From positions 1 through 48,518 of the forward strand of contig JAFQTD010000009.1 of the NCBI GenBank assembly GCA_017409215.1: DNA of 48,518 bases. The letters are read 5' to 3'. Below are positions 36,261 through 43,827 of this stretch, piece after piece. The notes beneath the pieces were generated by a model, which worked only from the letters and a program-made list of their open reading frames with translations, was not told the origin of the DNA and made no database searches. Position 1 is the first letter of the stretch; the number at the start of each line of letters is the position of its first letter. Source of the stretch: Alphaproteobacteria bacterium. GTDB taxonomy: Bacteria; Pseudomonadota; Alphaproteobacteria; Rs-D84. Position numbers and translations under genes: made by a program.

Positions 36261-36297
36261 AAAAAATCACCCACCATTCGGTGGGGAAATTTTTCTG
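36261..36297 (-). repeat. Terminator module, copy 2 (likely old tRNA-Ser terminator)
   Basis: Same 37 nt as copy 1; stem 36270-36275/36280-36285. It abuts the tRNA-Ser-like sequence at 36298, as expected if it once terminated that tRNA before the element inserted. Confidence 0.75.
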
Positions 36298-36298
36298 A

Positions 36299-36311
36299 CG
36301 GAGCGTATAGG
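36299..36311 (+). repeat. Left attachment-site candidate (attL)
   Basis: 13-nt direct repeat of 45926-45938. Alignment on the minus strand with the tRNA-Ser T arm continues at lower identity (GGCTCAAACCCTATACGCTCC against GGTTCGAGTCCTATACGCTCC), so it is a tRNA remnant. Confidence 0.6.
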
Positions 36312-36503
36312 GTTTGAGCCACATTATTTCCAAATGGCGGTTTTCTGCGCCTTTTACGTTCCCGGTTATCTTCTTGCCCTTGAAATCGTATCACTTTTCG
36401 TATCAGTTTCAAGTTCCAACAGAGTATATCACTATGTCAAAAACAAGTAAAGTTTAAATTAGACTATTTTTACCTGCATTTCATTTTTTTCAAAAAAAAT
36501 ACA

Positions 36504-36525
36504 GTTCTATTCATATATATAGAAC
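36504..36525 (+). promoter_or_regulatory. Inverted repeat GTTCTAT/ATAGAAC upstream of 36541
   Basis: GTTCTAT (36504-36510) and ATAGAAC (36519-36525) form a 7-bp inverted repeat just before the ribosome site. The same heptamer lies upstream of three other sites in the element. Confidence 0.5.
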
Positions 36526-36540
36526 CAAAAGGAAAAAGAA

Positions 36541-36747
36541 ATGTGTAATTACGAAAATTATGAAGTAGAAGAAGTGTTGAATTTGGGTGCAGATTACTGG
36601 GGCAATCTGGTATCGATGGTTGAATCCAATGGCGTTAATGTCTATCCGGTGGTCAAAAGTATAGTCCAGCAGATGCAAAACGGTCGAAAGCCCACCCCAA
36701 AACAAGCTGCAGTCTTGATGAACTTTAAGACAAAATTCGGGCTGTAA
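36541..36747 (+). CDS. Small unknown protein of the mobile element (68 aa)
   Basis: An AAAAGGAAAAAG ribosome site precedes the ATG. The protein is acidic at the N-terminus (NYENYEVEEVLNLGADYW) and basic at the C-terminus (NGRKPTPKQAAVLMNFKTKF), with one cysteine. No domain is recognised. It is the first gene inside the left boundary and has its own terminator. Confidence 0.7.
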   Translation: MCNYENYEVEEVLNLGADYWGNLVSMVESNGVNVYPVVKSIVQQMQNGRKPTPKQAAVLMNFKTKFGL

Positions 36748-36767
36748 TTTTCTTAAGTAGATTTGCC

Positions 36768-36792
36768 AAAGGGCCCTTAAGGGCCTTTTTTA
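36768..36792 (+). terminator. Terminator
   Basis: AAAGGGCCC and GGGCCTTT form a 9-bp stem including one G-U around TTAA, followed by T residues. Confidence 0.82.
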
Positions 36793-36870
36793 TACCAACA
36801 CGCGTGATGTTTACAGTGCACAAAACAAAAATAAAAAAATCCAACATTTCCAAAATATTCCAAAACAACA

Positions 36871-36975
36871 GTTCTATGTAGTGACCTTTGCGGCGCTGGC
36901 GAGGTGCTTAACCGGTTAGCAATATGCCGTACAGGTCTTTGAAATATTCGGCCGTCCATAAAACAGACGGGGTCA
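36871..36975 (+). ncRNA. Structured leader or origin before the HUH protein gene
   Basis: This ~105-nt stretch starts with GTTCTAT. It folds as GACCT-GCGGC pairing with GCCGT-AGGTC (about 36883-36938), enclosing TGCTTAACC/GGTTAGCA, then CCGTC/GACGG (about 36953-36971). It lies 26 nt before the rep start. It could be a 5' leader controlling Rep synthesis, a small RNA, or the hairpin origin nicked by the HUH enzyme. Confidence 0.5.
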
Positions 36976-37000
36976 ACCGCTATACAAAAAAGGTATAAAC

Positions 37001-37750
37001 ATGAGTTTTGTTAAATATACAGAAAATATAACACATAAAGATGTTTTAGAATTATTTGATACAGAATCAGAAGGTGTTTATAGAAACCATAAGTATGAAA
37101 TGACAAAAGAGCAAAAGGAGTGGTATCGACAACTGATTCAATCCGAGTATATTGCCTTGCTGACAATCAAATTGCCCCACGAACAACAATCAGGATATGT
37201 GAGAACCAAGAATCAATCAGATGCTAAAAACATGTATCATACAATCATTCGACGTGTTGAAATGTTTTTTACCGGCAGTAGGCATCATTGGGAACGCAAT
37301 CCATTATCTTTTATTGGTGTTTTTGAGCATGGCAAGGAAGATTATTGGCATGTGCACCTTGCAATCAAACCATGCGACACACCCGTAAATATGCTAATTC
37401 GGCTAATAAATTCGGCAAGGGCAGTTAGGAAACACTTTGGTTTTTCAGATAATGTAATAAACCTGAAGTTCGTACATGATAAAAAGGGGATATGTGCTTA
37501 CTTGGTCAAAGAGCTAAAAACCGGCACAAACAGTCGCTATGTAAGATATATCAAGGATGAAGGGGCATACTTATTTAATCTGCAAACATGGTTTGATGCC
37601 GCTGATAAAAATATATGCCCCTATACACCCGATAGCTTTACGCTCTTAAAACTATGGATAGGACTTGGGGCAATATTGAAACGAAACAAAGAACTGATAA
37701 TCGCTAATCCAATAAACAAACTAAAAAATCCACGTTCTGGAAGATGTTAG
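37001..37750 (+). CDS. HUH-type rolling-circle replication/nicking protein
   Basis: The 249-residue protein has the two-histidine metal motif in YWHVHLAIKP (~res 125) and, ~55 residues later, CAYLVKELKTG, matching the catalytic YxxK motif 3 of rolling-circle Rep proteins. An upstream ALLTIKLPHEQ-type strand could be motif 1. Such enzymes nick one strand at an origin and stay linked to it. Inside an integrated element it probably drives replication of the excised circle or mobilization. An AAGG ribosome site precedes the ATG. Its 3' end overlaps the convergent HTH gene by 4 nt. Confidence 0.78.
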   Translation: MSFVKYTENITHKDVLELFDTESEGVYRNHKYEMTKEQKEWYRQLIQSEYIALLTIKLPHEQQSGYVRTKNQSDAKNMYHTIIRRVEMFFTGSRHHWERNPLSFIGVFEHGKEDYWHVHLAIKPCDTPVNMLIRLINSARAVRKHFGFSDNVINLKFVHDKKGICAYLVKELKTGTNSRYVRYIKDEGAYLFNLQTWFDAADKNICPYTPDSFTLLKLWIGLGAILKRNKELIIANPINKLKNPRSGRC

Positions 37751-37926
37751 TCGTTTATCAAATCTGCAATGGAAGACAACTTGAAATACACTTTACCCGC
37801 AATCTTTACACGTTTAATCTCTGGGAAAGCATTACGCAAGTTCCAGTGGTATATAGTATCCGGTTTTACTTTCAATAATTGTGATAATTCCTGTACGGTA
37901 AGTAGTGTTTCGTGTGTATGAGTCAT
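37747..37926 (-). CDS. AlpA/MerR-like HTH protein, likely excisionase
   Basis: The start at 37926 (MTHTHETLLT) follows GGGAT; an earlier ATG adds a hydrophobic tail with no ribosome site. The 59-residue protein is a compact winged HTH: LLTVQELSQLLKVKPDTIYHWNLRN...KVYFKLSSIADLIND, the HTH_17/excisionase pattern. In integrative elements these small proteins act as Xis or as regulators such as AlpA. GTTCTAT lies in its upstream region. Confidence 0.82.
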   Translation of the reverse strand: MTHTHETLLTVQELSQLLKVKPDTIYHWNLRNAFPEIKRVKIAGKVYFKLSSIADLIND

Positions 37927-38010
37927 AAGTATCCCTTTTTTATATAGAACAACAAAAAAATCCAAAATGAACACCATACAAAATACCTTTATTTATTAGT
38001 TGAAAAAATA

Positions 38011-38039
38011 AAGGAAAAATGAAAAACTTTACGCCATGA
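38011..38039 (+). CDS. Possible 6-codon leader peptide (MKNFTP)
   Basis: The strong ribosome site AAAGGAAAA is positioned for the ATG at 38019, not for the methyltransferase ATG. The frame reads MKNFTP and stops at TGA (38037-38039), which overlaps the methyltransferase ATG (38036-38038). Translating the short frame would deliver ribosomes to the methyltransferase start by coupling. Confidence 0.5.
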
Positions 38040-39688
38040 AAAACAATAAAAAACATCTTCGTCAAACCTTGGATAATTTCAACCAAGAGCAAATTGCAGC
38101 CGACCGCAAAAAAGTAGAAAATATAGGCAAATGCAAAAAGTCTGCCATGCGTATCTTGGATGAATTTTGCAAAAGCCCCAAGCTAGATATTACAACCTTG
38201 GTAGAAAAGACCGGTTTAACCCGCCCAGCCGTCACAAATACCATAAAGAAACTAGAAGGAATCGGCATAATATCCGCTATAAACCATGATAAAAAGTGGG
38301 GGCAATGGTACAAATACGATGCACTGGTCGGCTCTTTATCGGATTTCGAAAACAACACCACCAGAACACAGAACAAAAATGGCCTGTTCCTGCACTTCGA
38401 TGGCCGGGACTTTGCAGAAAAATTATCAGACACGCCCAGTAACAAACGATTTAAACCATATAAATATCACAACGAAAAACCCGCCAACAAAGATTCAAAT
38501 AATAGATTATACATTGGCGATAATCTGGACGGTATGAAAACTATGATGCCAGAATATCAAGGAATAGTCGATTTGGCATATCTTGACATCCCTTACAACA
38601 TGCCAAGCACACGGGTCAAACAAGCATACGCAGATAGCTTTGACGGCACCTGTGACCTTTTATGTATGTTGTTGCCACGTTTGAAACTGGTGCAAAAACT
38701 GCTGTCTTCCGCTGGCTTGGTTGCATTATCCGTCAGTGAACACGAAGTCGCCTATGTAAAAGCACTTATGGATGAGGTGTTTGGTAGAGATAATATTATA
38801 AACAACATCGTGATAGAAATGGCTATTCCGGCAGGACCAGTGTCGGGTTATACTCAATACAAGCTACCTAGCACCAAGGGGTATTTGTTAGTCTACGCCA
38901 AAGATAAGTCACACGTCAACTTCTTGCAAAGGCTATACGATACATCGGGTGACAAGTTTACATCCGGTTTTAATATTGTCTTGGATGAAAAATTGAATAA
39001 AATACCATTGATTGACTTCCTAAAACAGCAGCCTGATATAGTCCAGCGGTTCAAAACACACAAACTAGCCATCAAAAACGAGAACATCGCTAAACTTATG
39101 GATTTTGACACCGATTTTGAAGACTATGTGTACCAAAGTCTATCAAAAAATCTGTACAAGAGAACTAAACCGTATCAAAACCCAGTTAAAAGCGATTTTA
39201 ATGCCCCTGTGGGCGTGGTTTTTGAATATGATGATAAGCTGATAGAAAAAACACAAGACGGCACTGTGTATCATTTAAAGCCCTTTTATAATAAGTTGCA
39301 GACAGATGATAATGGTGTACTAGCCAATTCTGTAATTCGTGGCGACATCTGGAAGGGATATTACTCAGAAAAAAGTGGTATACAGAAGGAAGGTGGCGTG
39401 CCTTTCAGTGCCGGGAAAAAGCCGGTCAAACTTATCCGGGATTTACTCAAATGGATTGGTAAGAAAGATGCAGTCGTTCTTGATGCTTTTGCTGGTTCTG
39501 CAACTACGGCCGAAGCGGTAATGGTTCAAAATAAAACAGACTGTGGCACACGAAGTTTCATCCTGTGTCAATTACCTGAGAAAGTCAGGCCGGGCAGTAT
39601 TGAAGCCAAAGCCGGATTCAAATTCATTCACCAAATCACAATCCAACGCCTAAAAAACATTTATGCAAAATATAAGATTTATAAATAA
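38036..39688 (+). CDS. Orphan beta-class DNA adenine methyltransferase with N-terminal wHTH
   Basis: Residues ~30-100 form a winged-HTH (SAMRILDEFCKSPKLDITTLVEKTGLTRPAVTNTIKKLEGIGII). The rest resembles type III Mod/beta-class N6-adenine methyltransferases: RLYIGDNLDGM, motif IV as LDIPYN (residues 184-187 DIPY), and motif I late in the chain as VLDAFAGSATTAEAV (~res 481-495), the beta order. The usual catalytic motif is DPPY; Pro-to-Ile may weaken or redirect activity. No restriction gene is adjacent, so it is an orphan, perhaps protecting the element or acting as a regulator. Translation seems coupled to a 6-codon leader frame. Confidence 0.85.
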   Translation: MKNNKKHLRQTLDNFNQEQIAADRKKVENIGKCKKSAMRILDEFCKSPKLDITTLVEKTGLTRPAVTNTIKKLEGIGIISAINHDKKWGQWYKYDALVGSLSDFENNTTRTQNKNGLFLHFDGRDFAEKLSDTPSNKRFKPYKYHNEKPANKDSNNRLYIGDNLDGMKTMMPEYQGIVDLAYLDIPYNMPSTRVKQAYADSFDGTCDLLCMLLPRLKLVQKLLSSAGLVALSVSEHEVAYVKALMDEVFGRDNIINNIVIEMAIPAGPVSGYTQYKLPSTKGYLLVYAKDKSHVNFLQRLYDTSGDKFTSGFNIVLDEKLNKIPLIDFLKQQPDIVQRFKTHKLAIKNENIAKLMDFDTDFEDYVYQSLSKNLYKRTKPYQNPVKSDFNAPVGVVFEYDDKLIEKTQDGTVYHLKPFYNKLQTDDNGVLANSVIRGDIWKGYYSEKSGIQKEGGVPFSAGKKPVKLIRDLLKWIGKKDAVVLDAFAGSATTAEAVMVQNKTDCGTRSFILCQLPEKVRPGSIEAKAGFKFIHQITIQRLKNIYAKYKIYK

Positions 39689-39712
39689 CAAATAAACGGT
39701 ATTTGTTTCTGC

Positions 39713-39741
39713 TTGCTTTTGTTTAATCAACTTTTTATACT
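39713..39741 (+). promoter_or_regulatory. Promoter of structured RNA, copy 2
   Basis: TTGCTT (39713-39718), 17-nt spacer, TATACT (39736-39741). Confidence 0.55.
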
Positions 39742-39747
39742 GGGAAG

Positions 39748-39966
39748 AGAATCCAAGAGATTGGGTTCGGGGTTGTCAAAAGCCCTATACCTTCGGTGCG
39801 AAAGCATCGTTAAATTGATGTTTCGGTGTTTTTGCACCGTTATCATCCCTGACGTTATGTCGGGGAGCTGTTGGTTATAAAATACGGGCAACCGAAAGGC
39901 CACAGAATCATTAAGGTATATGATTTTTGAACTCCCCGGCCGCTCTTTCTTGGGCGGCATTTTTCT
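39748..39966 (+). ncRNA. Structured RNA of unknown family, copy 2
   Basis: Homologous to 2831-3082. Shared stems: closing 39764-39772 with 39934-39941; hairpin GGGTT/AGCCC; stem CGGTGC (39794-39799) with GCACCG (39834-39839), which replaces an unrelated sequence in copy 1; CCCTGAC/GTCGGGG (39847-39853/39859-39865); AATCA/TGATT. It ends with terminator GCCGC/GCGGC (39939-39958) and a T tract. As in copy 1, the terminator shares bases with the closing stem. The next gene begins 19 nt downstream. Two loci with promoter, compensatory changes and terminator support a real RNA. Confidence 0.72.
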
Positions 39967-39984
39967 TGTATGGGAGAAAACAAA

Positions 39985-40170
39985 ATGAGCTATTGTTCGC
40001 ACATCCAATATCCTGTTGGTCAAGGCGGCTTACACCTTGGGATTGTTGGTGATGCTGCCTACATTTATGATTGCGGATATTACAGGGGAAGCAAGGTTGA
40101 CTGGAATGAAGTCAAGCAGGATGTTATAGCACAAATACAAAAACTCATATATAAACAGGAAACAAAATGA
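39985..40170 (+). CDS. Short protein resembling the N-terminus of MBL-fold proteins (61 aa)
   Basis: The start at 39985 has a GGGAGA ribosome site; the earlier ATG at 39970 overlaps it. The sequence HIQYPVGQGGLHLGIVGDAAYIYDCG resembles the first strands of metallo-beta-lactamase-fold proteins of the VGQG...YDCG type, but the HxHxDH metal motif that should follow is absent. It may be a truncated relic or an independent small protein. Its stop overlaps the start of the next gene (ATGA). Confidence 0.6.
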   Translation: MSYCSHIQYPVGQGGLHLGIVGDAAYIYDCGYYRGSKVDWNEVKQDVIAQIQKLIYKQETK

Positions 40171-41324
40171 AAAAAATAACAATTTTATTACCTATGATGT
40201 TAACAGCCTGCATCCTACCAGCGGACAAACAATTGATGAAAGGCGCAACAGAAACACCTATAGTGGACACACTAGAATTATATAAAGAATATAATAAAGG
40301 GTCATTGGGGGAATGTAGCAAACCAAGACAAATAGAAAAACCTAAAATTGAAGGACTTGAATATTATGTTCTAAGTGCATTGACACCGCCGTTATTTATA
40401 ATAACGCCCTTGATGATGTGGGCGTCAGAATATAAGCGTATGGTAGATTACACCGTTCTCGCAAAACAAGATGTAAATTTAAAATGCATTTATTATGAAG
40501 GCGTTATTGCTCATGAAGTCTGCGATGCAAAATATGGTCGCTATGATTCAAAAGTGTGCTTTTTTGATTATAAAAAATACTTGCCCAAAAATTCGGAAAT
40601 AAAAACAGATAGCGATTTCTTGGCATTGGCCTCCAAATATAAGAAGGCCGGTGGCGAACCCGCTGATATAGAAAAAGAGCTAGCGGCATTTATAAATGGC
40701 GGTTTAAGTGCAAAGAAAACTAACGATGCAAAAAACGCACAAAAAAAAGAAAAGGAGCGTCAAGAACAAGCAAAAGAGAAACGGCAACAAGATGAAATTA
40801 ATATAGCATATTGTGAGCAAGCTTACAAAAAAGCATCCCAAAAGTCCCGTTCATTGTATGGTAGCGATTTCTTGCTTATGAAAGATTCTGCCGGATGTGA
40901 ATATGTAGTAAATTCTCAAGGTGAGTGCAAATATGTGTGTACCGAAGGCGCCCCAAGAGTAACTGATTTTGCAAAAAAAGGAGTCTTTATAGACGATTGG
41001 GCGTTTGTATATACTTCTGACACAGACTATGCAAACGATGATAGGATTAGACACAATAATTTGGTTTACAAGAAAGTAGGTAATTATAAATATAAAACCG
41101 TCACGGGCGCTACTCGTTCTGTTCCGGCATATGAAGCAACCCAAATAAAAAATTACGAAATTATGTTGGACTCTTATTTGAACGACAAAAAAATTGCATG
41201 CTGTCAATATCGCGATAACGAAAAATGGGAAATAGGCGTCGTTGATTCTACTTCTCTCCGATTACGATGCAAAACAAAAAAACACCCAAATGGAAAGACA
41301 GGAAGTCAAAAGTGTAGTTTTTAA
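40167..41324 (+). CDS. Lipoprotein of unknown function carried by the element (385 aa)
   Basis: KKITILLPMMLTAC is a lipoprotein signal with the lipobox LTAC (Cys 15). A hydrophobic segment near residues 72-90 (YVLSALTPPLFIITPLMMW) may insert in the membrane. A charged helix follows (KKTNDAKNAQKKEKERQEQAKEKRQQDEIN), then a Cys-rich C-terminal half (CEYVVNSQGECKYVC, ACCQYR, RCKTKKHPNG). The ATG overlaps the previous stop. No family is recognised; envelope location is inferred. Confidence 0.78.
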   Translation: MKKITILLPMMLTACILPADKQLMKGATETPIVDTLELYKEYNKGSLGECSKPRQIEKPKIEGLEYYVLSALTPPLFIITPLMMWASEYKRMVDYTVLAKQDVNLKCIYYEGVIAHEVCDAKYGRYDSKVCFFDYKKYLPKNSEIKTDSDFLALASKYKKAGGEPADIEKELAAFINGGLSAKKTNDAKNAQKKEKERQEQAKEKRQQDEINIAYCEQAYKKASQKSRSLYGSDFLLMKDSAGCEYVVNSQGECKYVCTEGAPRVTDFAKKGVFIDDWAFVYTSDTDYANDDRIRHNNLVYKKVGNYKYKTVTGATRSVPAYEATQIKNYEIMLDSYLNDKKIACCQYRDNEKWEIGVVDSTSLRLRCKTKKHPNGKTGSQKCSF

Positions 41325-41364
41325 ATTTAGCCCGTCCAATGTGACGGGTATTTTTATTCATATC

Positions 41365-42939
41365 TTACCATATATTTTTGATTTTTACGTGGCCCGTAAA
41401 TCTAGATGTTTTTATTGGCTTTTTATTCGAGTTGTGGTGGGTATTGTTTTGGTCTTCCTGCATACAGATTAAATCTTGAGACACTCCGTGAGACATTAGT
41501 AATTTGACGGTTTTGGTTTCATGGACTGTGTGTTTTATCATATCGCCATCTATCCCACGCAAACCAACAACCGCTCCATGAGACAATAACAATTCTATTA
41601 TACTATGGTTTGACATAAAATACAAAGGAGTACAATTATTACAATCTGTAGCATTTACATCTGCTCCGCATTCGATAAGTAGCTTGGCCATTTCATAACT
41701 ACGAGCGTAACATAGTGGTGTACGCCCATTTTGCACAGCTTTTTTATAACGCGCCTTTACCACAGCGTTTACATCTAGTCCAGAATCTAATAAATAGCTT
41801 ACTGTATCTATATCGTCATTGGCTACTGCTATATGTAAAATAGTATGACCGTTTATGGTTTTAGCATTAATATCTGCGCCATTTTCAAGAAGCAGTTTCA
41901 TAATCTTTGCATCCTGATAAAGAGTATGTAAAGGAGTATAGCCGTTTGCATCTTTAGCATTTACATTGGCGCCATTCTCAATTAATAGTTTTACCATTTC
42001 ATAGCTTTTAGCGAGATGAAGTGCTGTAAAACCATCTTTCATTAAATTGTCGTTGAAAGTGGAGTCTATAACATATCGGTTATCAAGAAAAAAATAATCA
42101 AAGTGCTCCCAAAACACGTTATCAGAAGGGGTAATTTTTGCGTTAATCTTCAACTTTAGACCTAAACATCGCTTTACCATATCTATATCGTTAGCTACAA
42201 CAGCCGTGTGTAGTACAGAGTATCCGTAATCGCTTATTATATTGATGTCCGCATTGTTCTTTAGTAAAAATTCTAACATTTCTAGATTTTTTGCCGAATG
42301 TATAAGAGTATTTCCTTTTGCATTCTTTGCATTAATGTCAGCACCATACGATAATAAAAATTCTATTGTTTGGGTGTCTTTAGCAAAATGTATAGGTGTA
42401 TTACCAAAATGGTCAGCAACATTGATGTTGGCGCCACGAGATAATAGATATTTGGCAAAATCAATATCTTTTATCTTTACAGCTACATGCAATAAAGTGC
42501 ACAAGCTAAATTTTTCTCCATCAATCTCCAAATGAGATATCTTTTCATTTATATCAAAGTCGTCCATATAAGTAAGCAATAATCGCACAGTTTTTACCGT
42601 CCGCCCTTTGAATATCATCCATTCTTCTGGTTTAGCCCCATAATACAGTGCTCTGCTAAGCACCTCGACATCATTTTGTTCTACGGACTTTCTTAGTAGG
42701 AGCTGTAAACAGTCTTTTTGTATAGCTGAAAATAGGCGTCTTGTTATATCAGACGTTTGCTGTTTGAGACTTAATTGTATAGCTCTTTCCCAATCTTCTG
42801 CACGAAATGCCGAAGGCTCCAGTAACAAATAGTCTAACAGCCTAATATTGTTTTCTTCAACAGCCTGACAGAGCGAAGTACTGTTTCGCTCGACTGCACT
42901 ATACCCAAAAAGCAGATTCCACCAGTCTTTCAATGCCAT
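41365..42939 (-). CDS. Ankyrin-repeat protein (524 aa)
   Basis: About ten ankyrin repeats fill residues ~130-500, each with the signature GxTPLHxA...xxLLxxGAxxNAxD (for example GYTPLHTLYQDAKIMKLLLENGADINAKTIN). The first ~120 residues are a divergent helical region. No signal peptide or membrane segment is present. Ankyrin repeats bind proteins; in host-associated bacteria they are often effectors or toxin-related, but no secretion signal is evident. Minus-strand TATAAT (42958-42953) and a GAGGG ribosome site precede the ATG. Confidence 0.9.
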   Translation of the reverse strand: MALKDWWNLLFGYSAVERNSTSLCQAVEENNIRLLDYLLLEPSAFRAEDWERAIQLSLKQQTSDITRRLFSAIQKDCLQLLLRKSVEQNDVEVLSRALYYGAKPEEWMIFKGRTVKTVRLLLTYMDDFDINEKISHLEIDGEKFSLCTLLHVAVKIKDIDFAKYLLSRGANINVADHFGNTPIHFAKDTQTIEFLLSYGADINAKNAKGNTLIHSAKNLEMLEFLLKNNADINIISDYGYSVLHTAVVANDIDMVKRCLGLKLKINAKITPSDNVFWEHFDYFFLDNRYVIDSTFNDNLMKDGFTALHLAKSYEMVKLLIENGANVNAKDANGYTPLHTLYQDAKIMKLLLENGADINAKTINGHTILHIAVANDDIDTVSYLLDSGLDVNAVVKARYKKAVQNGRTPLCYARSYEMAKLLIECGADVNATDCNNCTPLYFMSNHSIIELLLSHGAVVGLRGIDGDMIKHTVHETKTVKLLMSHGVSQDLICMQEDQNNTHHNSNKKPIKTSRFTGHVKIKNIW

Positions 42940-43017
42940 ACTGATACCCTCTATTATATTTTATATGAATTATATAGGTATAATATCAAAAAAATACAAT
43001 GCGCTCCAATGATTTGT

Positions 43018-43160
43018 CTTGAAATGTAACAAAAGGTACATTTTGTAACATTAACGTGGAAAGCCCCAGAAAACCAAGAGTGGCAAACCGCGTTAATAAC
43101 TTGACAGCAGCAAAATGTTACAATATAATAACATACAAATAAAGTGTAACATTATACTAA
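43018..43160 (+). promoter_or_regulatory. Consensus promoter with TGTAAC repeats
   Basis: TTGACA (43101-43106), exactly 17 nt, TATAAT (43124-43129). TGTAAC occurs at 43025, 43044 and 43145, and inverted TGTTAC at 43116 inside the promoter spacer. These look like operator sites for a repressor controlling the recombinase at 43170. Confidence 0.6.
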
Positions 43161-43169
43161 GGAAATACA

Positions 43170-43754
43170 ATGGTAAACAAAGAGTTCGTAAAAGATTCAA
43201 AACTGAAAGACATCTTGGCCTACATCAAGGGTATCAATCACAGTGAACAAATCCGCATGATGTTTTTCTGCTCACTGAATGGGCTTCGTTGTATTAATTT
43301 CAGATGCCTGCAGGTCAAGGACGTATTCAACAATGATGGTTCTGTAAAAGATGTTATTGATTTGAGTAGCTCCAAGAACAAGGGCAAGTTTTCGGCCAAA
43401 TACTACATCAACAATCAGTTTAGAAGAGAATTAGAAAATTACTTCAAGTATTTGACGACTAAGTATGGAGAAAAACTGGATGGCGACACATACCTGTTTA
43501 CGTCACAAAAGCAAAACAGGCCATTTAATCGTGTGTCTATCTGCAGAATATTTAGTAATATTTATAAGAAATTTGGAATTCATGGTGCATCACATCTTGG
43601 CCGGCATATGTTTATTACAAAAATGATAAATAACGGCGTAAATCCTTTCTTGGTCAAGCAGTTAGTGAACCACAGAAATATCCAAACAACGCAGCGTTAC
43701 TATAATTCTGACATTAATCTGCTAAAGAACGCGGTAGAAACAGCCAGAATATAA
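43170..43754 (+). CDS. Core-only tyrosine recombinase (194 aa)
   Basis: The protein is essentially the catalytic domain: first arginine in LNGLRCINFRCLQVKD, a lysine-bearing beta hairpin (SSSKNKGKFSAKYYI), HxxR as SHLGRH, the second histidine in LVNHRNIQTTQRYY, and the nucleophile Tyr in RYYNSD. It lacks the N-terminal core-binding domain, like FimB/FimE-type inverters, so it may invert or resolve DNA rather than integrate the element. Promoter TTGACA-N17-TATAAT and ribosome site AAGGAA lie upstream. Confidence 0.88.
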   Translation: MVNKEFVKDSKLKDILAYIKGINHSEQIRMMFFCSLNGLRCINFRCLQVKDVFNNDGSVKDVIDLSSSKNKGKFSAKYYINNQFRRELENYFKYLTTKYGEKLDGDTYLFTSQKQNRPFNRVSICRIFSNIYKKFGIHGASHLGRHMFITKMINNGVNPFLVKQLVNHRNIQTTQRYYNSDINLLKNAVETARI

Positions 43755-43782
43755 GAAAAATTCCAGTAAAGACCATATTGCA

Positions 43783-43821
43783 CCCCTTGTAAGTTCTATT
43801 TATTACATAGAAACCAAGGGG
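43783..43821 (+). promoter_or_regulatory. Hairpin sequestering a ribosome-binding site
   Basis: CCCCTTG (43783-43789) pairs with CAAGGGG (43815-43821), and TTCTAT (43794-43799) with ATAGAA (43807-43812) inside. The outer strand contains AAGGGG, the ribosome site of the gene at 43828, so read-through transcripts would have it masked. Confidence 0.62.
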
Positions 43822-43827
43822 TAAAAC

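Larger units (their letters stand above)
35916..36540. other. Gene-free region with terminators, tRNA-like remnants and hairpins
   Basis: No convincing gene lies in these ~620 nt; open frames here merely cross the repeats. It contains two copies of a 37-nt terminator module (36087-36123 and 36261-36297), each followed by sequence resembling a tRNA 3' end read on the minus strand. Between them is a GC-rich stretch with hairpins (ATCCCC/GGGGAT near 36149-36168; GATTTGGG/CCCAAATC at 36189-36216). The left boundary of the mobile element falls at 36299. Confidence 0.7.

Noticed and set aside
36298..36330. A functional second tRNA-Ser at the left boundary
   Set aside because: Only the 3' part is recognisable, with T-arm changes and GTCA in place of GCCA; there is no anticodon arm.
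35939..36412. 157-residue minus-strand frame
   Set aside because: It runs across two terminator repeats and tRNA remnants; repeated KFPHRMVGDF segments come from the terminator module.
36055..36450. 131-residue plus-strand frame over the same region
   Set aside because: It covers the same repeats and hairpins; repeated NHPPFGGEIFL is the terminator read as protein.
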